Assembly: GCA_029706075.1 (NCBI GenBank)
Contig: JAINUG010000026.1
Location: 5,660,674 to 5,724,673, forward strand
Reading direction: 5' to 3'
DNA from: Aldrovandia affinis
Lineage: Eukaryota > Chordata > Actinopteri > Notacanthiformes > Halosauridae
DNA length: 64,000 nt
Of the stretch, positions 12,823 to 27,800 are shown piece by piece; the stretch's first letter is position 1; each line of letters begins with the position of its first letter. The notes under the pieces were generated by a model that did not search any database, was not told the origin of the DNA, and saw nothing but the letters and a program-made list of their open reading frames with translations. Made by a program: the position numbers and the translations under genes.

Positions 12823-15800
12823 ACAGTTTAATGGAGTCAATGAGGCAGTAGAAGGCAAGCAGGTAAGTTTGACTCCAGGTAGATTCTGTTCAGTAATGCA
12901 TGCCCTGAATTCACATTCTTACTGCCTCCAACACTAAAGGGTGCATGGCAAATTTGGCAGGAAAATGTACTTGCTAGTGTGTGGGATGTGCGGCCATGAT
13001 AGTACAGTGGTGCATTGTAGGATAGCTGTTTGTACATGGTGGTCCATAGAGGGCTTCTGTGGTTCCCCCAGCAATCCGGAAGCTTGGAGGGAATGACACG
13101 GCGCGAGTCGATGATCGCGGAGGCCGACATGGCATCAGTGTTTCAGCAGATCCTGGAGGAGCAGGCGGGGTACGACCCAAAGTTCACCCCCGCGATGCAC
13201 ATGCGCTTCCGCCGCAAGAGCCTGGATAAATCTGCACGCTCCGGTGAGGAATACGGCCTGCGCGCCGAAACATAAACGCCACTACATCCAACACACATGC
13301 ATACACGCGCATGCACACGCAAGCACATGAACACACCAGTTGCTAGATAATGCTTTCCAGCCCATCTTGTTGAAATTTCCCTGAATGTGCATTTACTTGT
13401 GCAGCTACATCATGCCAGTAGGCATATTTTCAATAAGTGACTCAGTATCACTTCAATCAATCAATCTCACAAAGTGTCACTTTGTCATATTAGTGGTTCA
13501 CTTGCTTTTAATTAAGCATGTTTAGTTCATAAATATGAAGTCATTGAAATCTAATAAGCTTGTTTTATCCTGTGACAGGATAACCCCAGGTTAGAAAATT
13601 ACACAGATATGCATATTCACAACACCTTGATATTACTTGTGTAAGGATTACATTTTTCTCACATGGAAGTTTCATAATCCGTCCGTTGTCTGAAATGAAC
13701 AATTGTTGGGAACAGTTTATTTAACAGTTTATTATTATGAATAACACAAACACTGACAAAGACAAGCGTTCAGCAAGAAATATAGGTTACTAGGAGTCAC
13801 ATTCTTGAATCCCACAACCTTCATGCTTACGAGCCCAATCCCTTAACTTCTGCCTCCCACAATGCACTGCCGGGATCTTCTGAAGATAAGACCAGCGAGA
13901 CCCTGTCATCACCACCATCCTCATCCTCCTGTGTCCCTCCTTCCAGACGAAGGGCAGTACGGCGAGCACAGGATGGTGCGCGCACGCTCCCTGTCCAAGA
14001 TCGCTGCCCTCCAGCGCCACCACTACCATGACATGGACAGCTCAGATGAGGAGGAGGGCCAACGGTTCCCCTTGTACCAGCTCCCTTCCCGCCGCCGAAG
14101 CCGTGCCTCCTCCCAGGAGAATGTCCACCAGGGGCCACCCCAGGTATGTGCAGCTCTGTGCTGTAATGACCACCATGAATCAGGACCTCAGTTTGACGTT
14201 TTATCTGAAAGAAGGTGTCTCCTGCGGTACAGTGTTCCCATCAGTGCACCCGGGCATTGGTTTTTCTACTTTGTCCGGAAGGAAGACCAACCTCTATTGG
14301 CCCATTAGTTGTTGTTGTTATTATTATTATTATTATTATTGTTGTTGTTGTTTTACTTTATTAGCCCATCTAAAAGGGAACTTATAACACTTGCCAGTCA
14401 AGTTAATAGTTGTGTTGTGTTTCTGAGTTATGTTTTATTTTTTGTGGGATGATTTATGGACAGTTAGGGGAGATAAATTATTAGAAAATGTTTCAAATAC
14501 TGTGATGAACTTCACTGAAGCAAGGGGTGTATATGTAAGTTTTGCTCTTTAATGAACACAAATCTCATCAATATACTGCAGATACAAGCTTCAGTGTACA
14601 AGAACATGAATTTGAATTCAGGAGAAGAGAGGCAAACCTAATTACTTACACTTTACATTTATGGAAGAACCTTACCAAACATGAATATGCATGAAAACAA
14701 GCTAAGACATTTAAAGCTAAGCTAATAAAATAACAGATACATGTTGAAAATCTTTTAAACAAGTCCATAAACAACCCCCACGCTCCATCACGCTTAATAA
14801 CTATGCAAAGGGAAATGTACACAGAAGAGATGGCACATTACTTTTTAGTTTAAATCATCTGTACATTTCACTTTATTCCTTCATTAATTCATTCTTTTAT
14901 TTTGGATTTTGGTAGGTTTGAACTTCCATAATTTCGGGTTTGGGTCCTCCTGGGTCCTCCTTATGTAAGGTGTCATTTGAGGCAGAATAGCTAATAAAGG
15001 CTCATTATGGTTTTCATTTGTAAATGTTTTCTGAAATGGAATGCACATTTGAGGGCCTACTTCACAAATAACAAACTCATAACAAACATCTTGATGTTTC
15101 ATGCCTAATAGATGAATGAGCCCTGGGCTATACAAAGGCCCTGAAGGTGACTCATTCACTTCAGAGAAGATGTCCTATAATCATACAATACATTTTTTTT
15201 TTGTTTGAAATTGGCACAAGTTCCGCTAAAGATTTGAATCATATGTGTTTGTTTCTCGAAGTCGCAGTTGTATATCCCTGTTTCAATTTAATTTTAAACC
15301 TTCTATTTAGCATTTATACAACTCCTCAACATGTGGACCCCTCTAGAGTGGTTAAGGCACAATGGTGTGTTTAAATTAAGTTAGAAAATAAGATGGGACT
15401 ATGTTGTGAATGTACTGCCCACAACCAGGAACGGGTTTCAAATACATTTTATCATTAGAATGGGCTTGTCATTTGTAACCCCGGAGGCACTCTCCAGGAT
15501 CAGTGTTATCGCTCTCGCCAGCCTGTGTTCCAGCCACCTACTAAAAGAGCAGAGCAGTTTTATGCACACAGGTACGATTAGACAATGCAAGACAGGCTTC
15601 CACACGCCTCCATCACCAGAATGTGGCCAGGGCCCATTCAGCTAGACAGACCCCCCCCCCCTCCCAGGAGAGGAAGTCCGCGCACCCATTCGGACCCAAT
15701 GTACCACCTGGAGGAAAAATGTCTGCAAAACCAGATACCACCAGGTGATTGGAGTTGGTATCCTTCATTTTCTGGAGCCACTGGAGGGGTGCATGGTTGG

Positions 15801-18800
15801 TATAGAGGGTAAAGGGCTTGCCCAGGAGGTAGTACCGGAGGGTGAAAGTGGCGCACTTGATCGCTAAGCACTTTTTTTCAATGGCAATGGTCTTATGAAT
15901 CAACAGTCAGTCACTTTCCTCCCAAGTTTCTCTTAATAAATTCAGCGCCCATATAACAATCAAAACAATCAGGGAACACAATCAGGGAACACAATAACCA
16001 ATTAAACCATAGACAGAGACAATGAGGGAGCACTAAAAGTCCAATGCCTCTCTCTGGCGGTGTGCAGAAACCGCTACAGTACCCCCTCCTCTATGAATAG
16101 CTCCAGCCGTTCCTCTAGGGGTACTGAAATGCAGCGGCAAAGTACCGGATCAGAGGAAACAACTGGCTCGGGAGGGGGGTGCTTGCTGACTCGAAAGGCG
16201 GGTGGAGGGGAAACAACGCACTCCCAACTATGGAGATCAGGCTGGGGGGCTCAAGACTATAGAATTGAGGCTTGGGGCGGGGGGTTGAGACTTGAGACTG
16301 GAGGCTAAGGGCCGAAGGTGTGACGACCGCGGTAAGGACCCAGACGCAGATCAGGGATTAGGCAAAAGAGTTGTTTATTCACAGGCAGGGGTCAAAACCA
16401 AGAATCAGGGAATCAGAGGTACAAAATCGTGAGGCAGAGAGAAGTAGTAATAGGGCAGTCAAAAGGTCGATACTCAGGAATCAGAAGGGCAAAAGGACAA
16501 AATCGCTGGGCAGGCTCGGGGTAGTAATCAAAGGGTAGTCTCGGGAAATGCTAATAACTCTGGCTTCGGAAAGGTAGGCTCAGGGAAATAGAATCATACT
16601 GACCAGGGAAAGAACAGGAACACCGAAACAGATATACAAGGAACGAACATGAACACTGAACTAATATACAGGCAGGGAAGGAAAACACAATAGGACTCAG
16701 GTGTGACTGGGAGGAGAGAGGGGAGGAACACAGGTGAAAACAATGGGAATCGTTAATCTAATAACGAGGGATTAAGCTAATAGAATAACGAGGGGAAACG
16801 AAAGACACGGACTGGGAATGACAGACACATAGACAATAAACGACCTGGAAGAACAGGCAGACACGTGCATAGTTAGAAGGGGAGGAATGCATAGAGAGAA
16901 TCTGCGTGCGAATGAAAGGGAAAGTGAAAAGCTAACAGGGATACGATAATGAGCGAGAAAGACAGCAATAGTCAGAAGCGTGAGATAATTAGTGATTAGT
17001 AGTGTTAGTAACCTAATCTAAATCCCTAACGTTAGTAGATTAGTTAGTTAGTACTGTACACACCTAACTAATATATACAAGGTGCGATCAAGAAAGTAGG
17101 AAGGAAGAAACGAGAAAATAAGCGAAGATTGAAATCCCGAAATGTAAACTCCCGAAGTGAATGACAAGACAAGGAGTGGACCAGGAACAATAACAGACGG
17201 GGATAACAGACGTGAACAAAACATGACTCGAAGAAAGATAAACAAAGTACAAAAACAACAGAACAGATACTCAGAATATAACAGTACTCGAAGAATGATA
17301 AATAAACAAAGTACAAAAACAAACAGAACAGACACTCAGAACGTAACAGTACCCCCTCCCAAAGGAACGCCTCATGGCGTTCCAACAGGAGGCACACAAA
17401 AACAGAAAAACAGACAGACCAGGATACTAGGAGAAGGGGAGAAAGCCAGGCAGACAAGGGGCAAAACACAGGGTGGGATCTTACAGGTCAAAACACGTGG
17501 CGGGATCTCAGACAGGCAAGGAGCAAAACACGGGACAGGATCTCAGACAGGCAAGGGGGCAAAACACGGAGCAGGATCTCTCAGACAGGCAAGGGGCAAA
17601 ACACGGAGCAGGATCTCAGACAGGCAAAGGGCAAAACACGGAGCAGGATCTCAGACAGGCAGAAAATTTCTCGGAAAACAGGGGAAGGGAACTCGGAACA
17701 GAACTCGGAACAGAAGAAGGGATGCAACAGGGGAGAGGGGGAACAAGCAGGAGGCTGGCACGGGACTTAGGGGACAGGGGAACCGGGGGGAGTGGCACAC
17801 TCGCCAGAGGCAGGTCCGTTGTTTAGGAGCGTTCAATAGGAATGACACCCACTAGTGCTCCTCTCCTAACTAGTGGTGTTGGCTTTTACTGGACAGCCGG
17901 AAATGAAGTGCCCAGACTCACCGCAGTAGAGACAGGATCGGTTGGCCATCCTGCGGTCACGCTCCTGACGAAAGGCGGGTCCGATCCAGCTGCATGGGTT
18001 CAGGCTCCGGGGTAGTAGATGGAGCTGCTCCAGGGTGGTTGTAGGCACCGATCGGTGACCTGACCCGGTCCTCCCAGACCCGGGAAAACCTCCGGAACTA
18101 CGCCAGCGACGACGCTCCTGAAGCCGGGAGTCCACGCGGATGGCAAGGCTGATAAGGTCATCGAAGGACTCTGGCAGGTCACGAGTCAGGATCTCGTCCT
18201 TAAGATGTTCGGAGAGTCCACAGATGAAGGCGTCGTACAGCGCCTTCCTTCCCCAGCCACAGGCGTTAGCCAAGGTCTGGAAACGAATGGCGTAATCCGA
18301 CACCGACCCTCCCTCCTGGCGTAGGTAGAGCATCTCCCGAGCCGCGTCATGACCCTGCTTAGACCGGTCGAAGACCCTCCTCATCTCCTCGGAAAACCGG
18401 TCAAAGCTCTGACAGCAGGGAAGAGAGCCCTCCCACGCGGTGGTAGCCCAGGACTTGGCACGACCGGTCAGTTGGGTGATAGCGAGGCGACCGGGATAAT
18501 TCGCTGGGAAACGTGGATGGCTGCAGTTGGAAGATCAACTGGCACTGCGTCAGGAACGCACGGCAACCTCCCGGTTCACCTCGTATCTCTCAGGAGGAGG
18601 CAGGCGTGGTTCGCGCACCAGCGGAGGAAGGCTCGGGTTGAAGTGGCGCCCGCGGCATGCTGGGGTGCGGGGTTAATGACCGGAGCTCGCAGCGTGAGGG
18701 TAAGCTCAGCCAAACCGGAGGTGAGAGACTGCAGGTGTTCAGCCACACGCCCAGATGGTCCTGGTGCCGTCCGAGCATGGCACCTTGCTGCTCGAGGGCG

Positions 18801-21800
18801 AAGCGGAGCTGGTCTGGATCTGCTGGGTCCATCTTGGTCAGTACGTCCTGTGACGACCGCGGTAAGGACCCAGACGCAGATCAGGGATTAGGCAAAAGAG
18901 TTGTTTATTCACAGGCAGGGGTCAAAACCAAGAATCAGGGAATCAGAGGTACAAAATCGTGAGGCAGAGAGAAGTAGTAATAGGGCAGTCAAAAGGTCGA
19001 TACTCAGGAATCAGAAGGGCAAAAGGACAAAATCGCTGGGCAGGCTCGGGGTAGTAATCAAAGGGTAGTCTCGGGAAATGCTAATAACTCTGGCTTCGGA
19101 GAGGTAGGCTCAGGGAAATAGAATCATACTGACCAGGGAAAGAACAGGAACACCGAAACAGATATACAAGGAACGAACATGAACACTGAACTAATATACA
19201 GGCAGGGAAGGAAAACACAATAGGACTCAGGTGTGACTGGGAGGAGAGAGGGGAGGAACACAGGTGAAAACAATGGGAATCGTTAATCTAATAACGAGGG
19301 GATTCGCTAATAGAATAACGAGGGGAAACGAAAGACACGGACTGGGAATGACAGACACATAGACAATAAACGACCTGGAAGAACAGGCAGACACGTGCAT
19401 AGTTAGAAGGGGAGGAATGCATAGAGAGAATCTGCGTGCGAATGAAAGGGAAAGTGAAAAGCTAACAGGGATACGATAATGAGCGAGAAAGACAGCAATA
19501 GTCAGAAGCGTGAGATAATTAGTGATTAGTAGTGTTAGTAACCTAATCTAAATCCCTAACGTTAGTAGATTAGTTAGTTAGTACTGTACACACCTAACTA
19601 ATATATACAAGGTGCGATCAAGAAAGTAGGAAGGAAGAAACGAGAAAATAAGCGAAGATTGAAATCCCGAAATGTAAACTCCCGAAGTGAATGACAAGAC
19701 AAGGAGTGGACCAGGAACAATAACAGACGGGGATAACAGACGTGAACAAAACATGACTCGAAGAAAGATAAACAAAGTACAAAAACAACAGAACAGATAC
19801 TCAGAATATAACAGTACTCGAAGAATGATAAATAAACAAAGTACAAAAACAAACAGAACAGACACTCAGAACGTAACAGAAGGCTTGAGACCGGAGACTT
19901 GAGACTTGAGGCAGGGGGCCCGGAAACTTGAGGCCGGGGACCAGAGAAACTTGAGGCCGGGGACCAGAGAAACTTGAGGCCGGCAACCAGAGAAGCTTGA
20001 GGCCGGAGACCGCTCCGCTCCGATCAAATGGTCCGATGAGGTCCATGACAATTCTTTCAAAGGGAACCTCTATTAACGGCAAAGGGTGCAATGGAGCTTT
20101 TGGAATGGGTTTACTTTTTGGCATTCAGGCTACGTTGTACACCACCGACGGACGTCACCTCGAATGCCTGGGCAATAGCATCGAGCCATTATCCGGTTTA
20201 CTGTTTTATTCTGCCCTAAATGACCCGCCATTGGATTGCTATGAGCCGCCCGGAAAACCATTTCCTGACGGCTTTTGGGCAGAAATAACTGCGTAGGCTC
20301 CTCTCCTGTGTAGGCGTCCCGACTCCTGTAAGATGCAATAATAGGGGTATGTCACCTCTGGTCGAATCAGATGCTGATGTACGAGGGTGCGGAAGCAGCC
20401 TGTGTCCAACGACACCTGGATTGTCTCCCCTTTAATACTTACGGGTATCAGAAATGACTCTGCTGGAATGGGGGAGTCATGCTTGACAGCAGGATGTCCG
20501 GCGATGTTAACCTCCATTGGGCAGCAGTCTGGACGTCTGCACTGCCAACACTCCTGCCCCAACGTTCCTGATGACAATGGGTGATCTGGAAGAGGAAGGG
20601 ACAGGTGGGGGTTAGGGGGGGGAAATGGGTTTGGGATGGGGGGCATGACCCAAGGTTCGGACTGGGTATTGGACTGGGGAGGGCCTGGGGAAGACGGCCA
20701 TAGGGAAGATTGTGCTGCCCGGGTGGCCGGCTGATGGCAGCGGAGCCAGTCTGAGGTCCCTTTTGTAAGCCCCAGCGCAAACTGCTCCAGCACCACCGCC
20801 GGCACAATCTCATCCATGGTGCAGACCTCTGACTACAGCCATTGCCTGCAGAAGTCGAGGAGCTGCTGACCGTAGGTGAAGGGACAGCCGCCGTCGGAAA
20901 AGCGAAGATCCTGAAGACGTGTCCCTCAGGCTTCAAACCCACTCTCTCCTGGATGGTGGCCCGGAGGGTCGGGTAGTCAGCCACAGCAGTGGCCGGCACA
21001 CTGTGGACCGCTCCCTGGCTCTTCCCCGAGGCCGGGAGGGTCCGTACTGCCCACTCGGCCACTGGCCACCCGCATGCCGTGGCTGTCCTCTCAAAGAGGT
21101 CCATGAACACCTCCAGGTCTTCATCTGGTGCCGTCTTCTGCATTCTGATTTCTGACCGGATGGGGGTGGGAGTGGGGGATGCCTCCTTGTTGCTCAACAG
21201 CTCCACCAGGACGGCTCTGTCCACCGCTTGCAGCGCCTGTTGCTGTTGTTTCCTGCGAGCGGACCAGAGCCTGCTGTTGAGCCTCCTGCATGGCAGCTAG
21301 GTGGGATACCAGCTGAGAAGGTGGGGAGCTCTCCATGGCAGCCAGTGGTGTGCTGCTCTGTTCCCGGGTATCGGAACCAAATTGTCACATGCCGTATGAC
21401 ACACCCCAACGGAGAACAGAGCAGCATGAGCAGAACAGAGAGCATAGCTAAATAAAACAAGGAAAAATCTTCAGCAGTCCCCCTCACGGGTTCGTGTCAC
21501 AAAACAATAAACGAAAACAACAAACTAAATCAAACAGCACCTTTTTGCAAAACATTCAACACACACAGAGACATTCACAACTGTAATTATAATGATACTG
21601 TTTATACATATGCTTTTTTACAAGCTTAAAGTGTTACACTGAATTCAGTGTTTCATGTAAAAGTAATTACGTTAGTATGAAAATGTCTCTGAAAATGCAA
21701 TGTATACTTTGTGTCTGTGTGTTTGTGTTTGTGCATGTGCGTGTTGTATACCCACTTTATGTATATGTGTTGGTGCATGAAACTAAGAAAAGCACACCCA

Positions 21801-24800
21801 GATAAATTAGGCTTCTTTTATTTCCTGGCATGGAAGGAGTGCAGTGTTTAAAATAATGTTTAAAATAAGCTCAATCCCCCTTCTGGACTTCATCTGAGCT
21901 CTAGTTCTGGGGAGCCCCCTCCCCCACCCCGTTCTATCTGAGTTCTGAAGCAAACCTTCTGGTATTCAGATGTTAGCGGCAGTGAAGGCAGCTGTTAGAT
22001 CAATCAAAGGAATACCATGGCTGTGCTCTTGCTGTCGGAAGGAGGTTGAGCCGGACATCTGTGGAGTACTGTGTCTGTCTGTCTGTCTAGGCAGTGCAGT
22101 ACTGTGTGCCATGTTTCGACACTTTCCATTCTCTGGGCCCCTGTGATGTTAGTGGTCTCCATGTTTTTCCTGCAGCTGCTTAGCAACCGGAAAACCAAGA
22201 CCATAACACAAGGATGAAACTAAGCTGTTGCAAGAAAATGATTTTTTTTTTGACAAATGGGCAATTGTGCTGTTTATGCCAATTTATGCAATTTTAAACA
22301 CCAACATAAGAGATTTTAAGTGCCATTCACAAGATATTTGAAAATATTAACGATTGAAACGCTTTACACTATATAAACTACATATAACTCCCAAAGCTCT
22401 CTTAGCCGCTTATAGTCTACATAAACCTGACTCACGTCAGGAGGTTTGAAGCTGTTAGATTTAAACATATATAAATTATCCTGTCAGGATGGAAAAGGCT
22501 GCTGCTAACATGCCATCAAGGTGAATTTAACCAACGGCCCTCTACCATTACTTTAAACTGGGATAGAACCCTTCAGCCCTGGGGCAGTGGGGCAGTTAAC
22601 GGGATACGTATGCCGGTCGACATGATATGGTGTGGATTGTATATAAAGGGGAAGATCTGTTTTCCTGTTTTCCTCTGTTTTCCTTGGTGTTGATCCTCAT
22701 CATTGATGATGGTCTGGGCATCTTTCTCTCGCATGCCTTCTGTCTAGCACAGATGTGATTTAACTTAAAGTTTTCTTTATCCATGTTACCCCCGTCTCTG
22801 TGGGACATCACGGCTGCCACCTGGAAAGTCCATTCTGTGACAGGAACTAGTACAGGATGTGCTAACATTTTTCAGTGAGGTGGGAAAAGGAGACTATGAT
22901 GGACACAATCTGTACTGTCACAACAGCTCACTAGCGATTAACTGAACAAGCACCTCTAAAAATATCTATTTGAGACACTGCCATGATTGCAGTGTCAGTG
23001 ATATACCTAAAGTGTGCCAGGCATCTATTATAAATCTTTGATTGTGAAAAATGTTAACATTTATGGACAATAAATGTTGACATTGAACTGTAGTTGCAAA
23101 TAAATATGAAATATAATTTAACAGCATTGTACAGATTGTTACCGTGAGTGACATTTTAAAGTGTTTTTAAAATGCAATTTTTGTGCATTTTAAAAACACA
23201 TGATATTTTCAGATATTCTTTCCTTCTTGGTTGTGGGCCTTACTGTTCTTCTGTTTCTTTGGTTTGCTCCCTCCTTTCCTCCCTTCCCACTGGCTTTGCT
23301 GTAGATCAATGATCTCAACAAGCGCATGTCAGCCATTGAAGGCCTTCTTAACCGCCTGGAGGAGAAAATGACAGTACCGCCTGAGCAGGTAAAAGCAGAG
23401 CTCACAGAATGAGTGTTAACAGCATCACACTGTATATTAAAGGCCTGTATATATAGTTAACTATTCGATATTGAGTATTGATTGTGGGCAGTTACTCAAT
23501 TGAATGAGAAAATTAGGCACTACTTTAGAATTTGATGCAGTTATAAATGCATAATGTAGTATTAATAACATATGAATGAATACATTACACATAATTACAT
23601 TAAAATAGGACCTAAAGATAAAGTGTGACCAAGTGTGATTTAATTACTTAATTAGTTACCCGTACTTCTGTTTTTCAGAAATGTATGCTAATTAGAATAA
23701 GAAATGTGTTTCTGTGTTATTGTATAACACGCACAAGTGTCACACTCATAATGGTCAACTTTCAAGGGATCTGTGCCACAGGATCCCCATCAATCAATAT
23801 GCCCAGAATTCTGGCTATGATTCAAATTCAAGTTATAAAATGTGCACGTAATATTTGAGGTTAAATTTTACCCAGTTACATGTCTCCTATTCAAAAACAA
23901 TTCAAAAGGCATTACCTAACATATTGACATATTTGGTTTCAATATTTAAAAATATATATATTGGTCGGTTTTAAACAGAACTGAGGCTAAGCCCTTTGTG
24001 TGGGATAGTTAGTGCAGCTTACCAGCTTTAGGAAGTCATTGATGAAAGCAAGCAAATGGAATAAAATGATGTGCCGCATGTAAGAAAGGCACAACACACT
24101 CAAGGGGTTCTACAGGAAACGAATAGGCCCCCTGCAGGCTTCCAGCAGACACCCTTCTCTGGGTTATTAAGCTGGGACATGGCAAAGCCCCTTTGTGGGT
24201 AAGAGCAAAGCATAAGTGCTGGTCTCCCTCAGGTACGTGTTGATTCAGCCTAACCTGACGCCGCATTCTGTCTTCAGATCCCCATGGTGACACTTGACTG
24301 GTTGCTCAGCAAATCAAATGTTAGTGGGCCAGCTGATACCCTGACGGATAGTTTTGATGTTTCATACATCTCTGCAGTGGATTGCAAATTCTAATACTAT
24401 GGTTCAATCGGCACAGTAATTCTGAGAATCTCGCACAGGGTCACTCCAGTGCCTTATTTAGCTATTTTTCCATTTGCCCAGAAGTGGAAGTTTAAAAAAA
24501 ATATTGATAATAATCTTTATAATGGAAGGGTGGTCATAAGTAGTGTTTCAGTGCAATGCCTGCCTTGCATGTAGACCACTACAGATTTTTACACTGGCAC
24601 TCATACAGTAATTCACCAGGATTGGCTTGTAACATCTTAGTGGAAGATATTCATCAAAATTAACAATAATTATTCAAACTTGGGAAATGGGATTATATAC
24701 AAAAATAACGAAAGTTGATTTACAACCTTAAATACACTGTATATGTACAGGTAACCACCAAAATAAAGGAAACGAGTAAACGAGGGATACAAAGTATATT

Positions 24801-27800
24801 GAAAGCAGGTACTTCCACACAGGTGTAGTTCCTGAATTAATTAAGCCATTAACATTCCATCATGCTTAGGGTCATGTATAAAAATGCTGGGTAGGTCCAG
24901 TTGCCCATTACTTTGGCTACCATGTCTAGAAGAAGAGATTCTATTGATTTTGAAAGAGGGGTGATTGTTGGGCCACATTTTACAGGAGCTCCAGTGGCAA
25001 AGACTACTCAACTTGCTGATGTTTCATGAGAAACAGTGGCTAAGGTGATGTTGTTATGGAAGTTTGAGGGAAAGCCATCATCAGCTAAGGGCAACTGTGG
25101 TCAAGAGCTGGTATTCCTCAACCGTGATTTTCCGTGCAATATTAATCAGCGTGAGCTCAAATTTCATAGAAAGGGATACGATCATCGGGTCGCAGTGTAT
25201 AAACCCCTTATTACACCGAAAAATGCATATTTGAGAGTAAACTGGTGCAAAGAACACAGGCAGTCGCTCCTGAGCAATGGATGGCCTCTTTCAGGATGAC
25301 AATGCACCCATCAACAAGGCAGGAATGGTCACTGAATGGTTTGGGCATGAAAATGATGTAAACCATATGCCATGCCATCTGAGTCAACCCAATTGAACAC
25401 TTAGTATAGGAGATACTGGAGTGGCGCCTGAGACATCATTTTCCACCACCTTCAACAAAACACCAAATGATGGAATCTCCCGTGGAAGAATGATGTTGCA
25501 ATCCCTAATGTATTTTCCCCCAGATTAATACTTAACCAATCAACAGGTAAATATTGAAAACTTGAATAAAAACTTAGCCTAAATATAAAAGGTCGTAGGG
25601 TGTTGTGGAAATGAAACAACCTAAGGATACAAATGAGAAATAAATGTAAATAATTAATATACATATATATATTGTTTTTTAATTATCGTAATTAACGGAA
25701 TACAGAAATACCAAGAAGTATTTTTCAGAATTTGAGACTTAACAGCTCTTTTCGGGTAAAATAAGTCTTGTTTGATAGACAGCACGTGTATTTGCTGGCT
25801 CTCGTGGGTGCACCACATGTACACACACACACACATGCCCCCCCTTCCCACACACACACTCGCACACACACACATCATAGCGCCCAAAAGGATACATTTG
25901 GATTTTGTTTTGGTCAGGGAAAGGTGACACGTTGTTTTAAGTTGGCGGTCATATTATTTCACTTTACATTATTTATTTCCTTGGCAGCTATCCTCATATA
26001 TTACAAATATTTTACATGGTTTTTTCCCATTTATACAGCTGGAGTTTAACTCAAGGGTACAGCAGCAGTTCCCCGCCTAGGAAACAAATCTCCAATCTTC
26101 TGGTTACAAGCCCAGAGCTGTCCTTAACCATTAGTCCCAGGAGCAACCTTGCCAAAACAATGCCTTGACCCTGTCCCTGACCCTGCCCTGACACTGTTTT
26201 CTTCCGCAGTCTGCAGCCCTGTCAGAGGTGGAGCTGGAGGAGAAGAAGTTGAGGAAGAAGCTGGATGAGCTGACAGGCAACATCAGCGATAAGGGCCTCT
26301 CCTCTGATGAAGAGGAGATCAAGAAGGGCCTCAGGCCCAAGGAGGCCCCGACAAGGAGCACTGTCCGGGGAAACCCAGCCCACACAGGACCCGCTCTCCC
26401 GCCCCCTCTGAGCTCCTCCAGCGATGACCTTCCCTCCGAGGCCCAAAAGGTGGGTGTTAGCCCCCACCCCAATGGCTAAGGGCATGCGTTTGTCACCACC
26501 TTTGTCAGGAACCTGCAGTCCCATCCTCCAACACCAAGAGGAGGTCAATGGAGGACTTTCTGAAGCTACTTGTTAAGCAATCAACGCATTACGATCTCAA
26601 GTAATCATTCAATGACCACAAATTAGGTACGTATTGTAGCGTAGTAGACTAGTCAGCAGTTGGCGCTGCACATACCCACACGTAATCATACTGATTGATT
26701 TGTAAGTAGGCTACTGCTTTCAATTGTGAAAATGTGTCTGTAGGACATATCATGCCCATGCTGGAGCAAAGAAACTTGATATGTTGAAATGAGTGGGCGG
26801 ATATTTTTAAACAGCACAAACGTATAAAAACTGGTGACAGCCTGAAGGCCAAATAAAAATATAACGACCAAAATTGTTATTGATGGGTGTCACATGCAAT
26901 TGCTGGATGTGAGCAGAGCAGCCTGGTGACACGGAGTGAAGTTGCTGGTCTCCGGACCAGATCTTTTTTCCCCTCTCTCTCCCAGACACAGAGGAGAGAC
27001 AGCAGGAGAGCAGGTTAAATAAAACAAACACAAACCACACAAAAGTCTTCACCCTATTTGAACTAAAATAACAAACTAAGTTAACAAACTAAATATAAAA
27101 ACATTGGTGATAGCACAGTGGTGATTAGAGAGGCGGAATTGACGATTCCAAATTTGGTCCGAAAAGGGGGAGAAAATAGTTTAAAAAATAAATTAGTTCA
27201 TAAATGAATGCTATAGAACCAAATAAAGTAAAAAATAAAGTTACAGTACATAAGTGTGATATTTAAATGTGGGTTTGGAAGGACAAAATGGCTGTCTGTG
27301 TCATGCATAAACAGCGCCTTTGCTTTATAGAAGAAATGGAAAGTAAAAGTACCTGATACTATTTGTGGTGATTGATGTCTCCAATATCGGATGGAACTGT
27401 CATGTGTTTCTTGTGAGGAGCACTCAGATGAAAGACAGCCCTTTCTTAAGAGGGAACATATGCAGGCGGTGACCTGTAAAAAGCCAAACGGAGCGTGGCG
27501 CATCGCACGGCTGTGAAATTGGCGCAAGAGACAAGAGGAGAGTCACCTTGTGACCCAATTTCCGGGCGAGAAGCTTGTTGATTTTGTGCACATAGGAGCT
27601 CTCATTCGGGCCTCTCTGAAAAGCTTGATGAATGACGCCCCCCCCTTCTTCCCATTGTTGGTGGTACTGGAATAGTCCCTTTGCAAATGAGCTGTACTCT
27701 TATATGAGAACGGAAAAACGGGGTTGGAGTTCTAATGGACTCATTTTCTTACCCTGGCTTTGAAGGCGTCCTGTCACTGCATAAGGGTTTTCCACTTTTC

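Larger units (their letters stand above)
16319..19878 (-). mobile_element. complete young LTR element, gag only
   Basis: Two 1030-bp direct repeats (16319-17348 and 18849-19878) differ at only a few positions and are flanked by the perfect 5-bp duplication GAAGG. On the minus strand each runs TGTTACG to GTCACA. The 1.5 kb between them holds a gag remnant and a tandem repeat but no protease, reverse transcriptase or integrase, so it would depend on another element's enzymes. A G-rich tract precedes the 3' LTR. It lies inside an older element within a mlph intron. Confidence 0.93.

Noticed and set aside
17048-17855. Long open frames in the LTR (95-232 codons), repeated at 19578-19902
   Set aside because: They lie in LTR sequence and the tandem repeat and have low-complexity composition; no retroelement protein motif.
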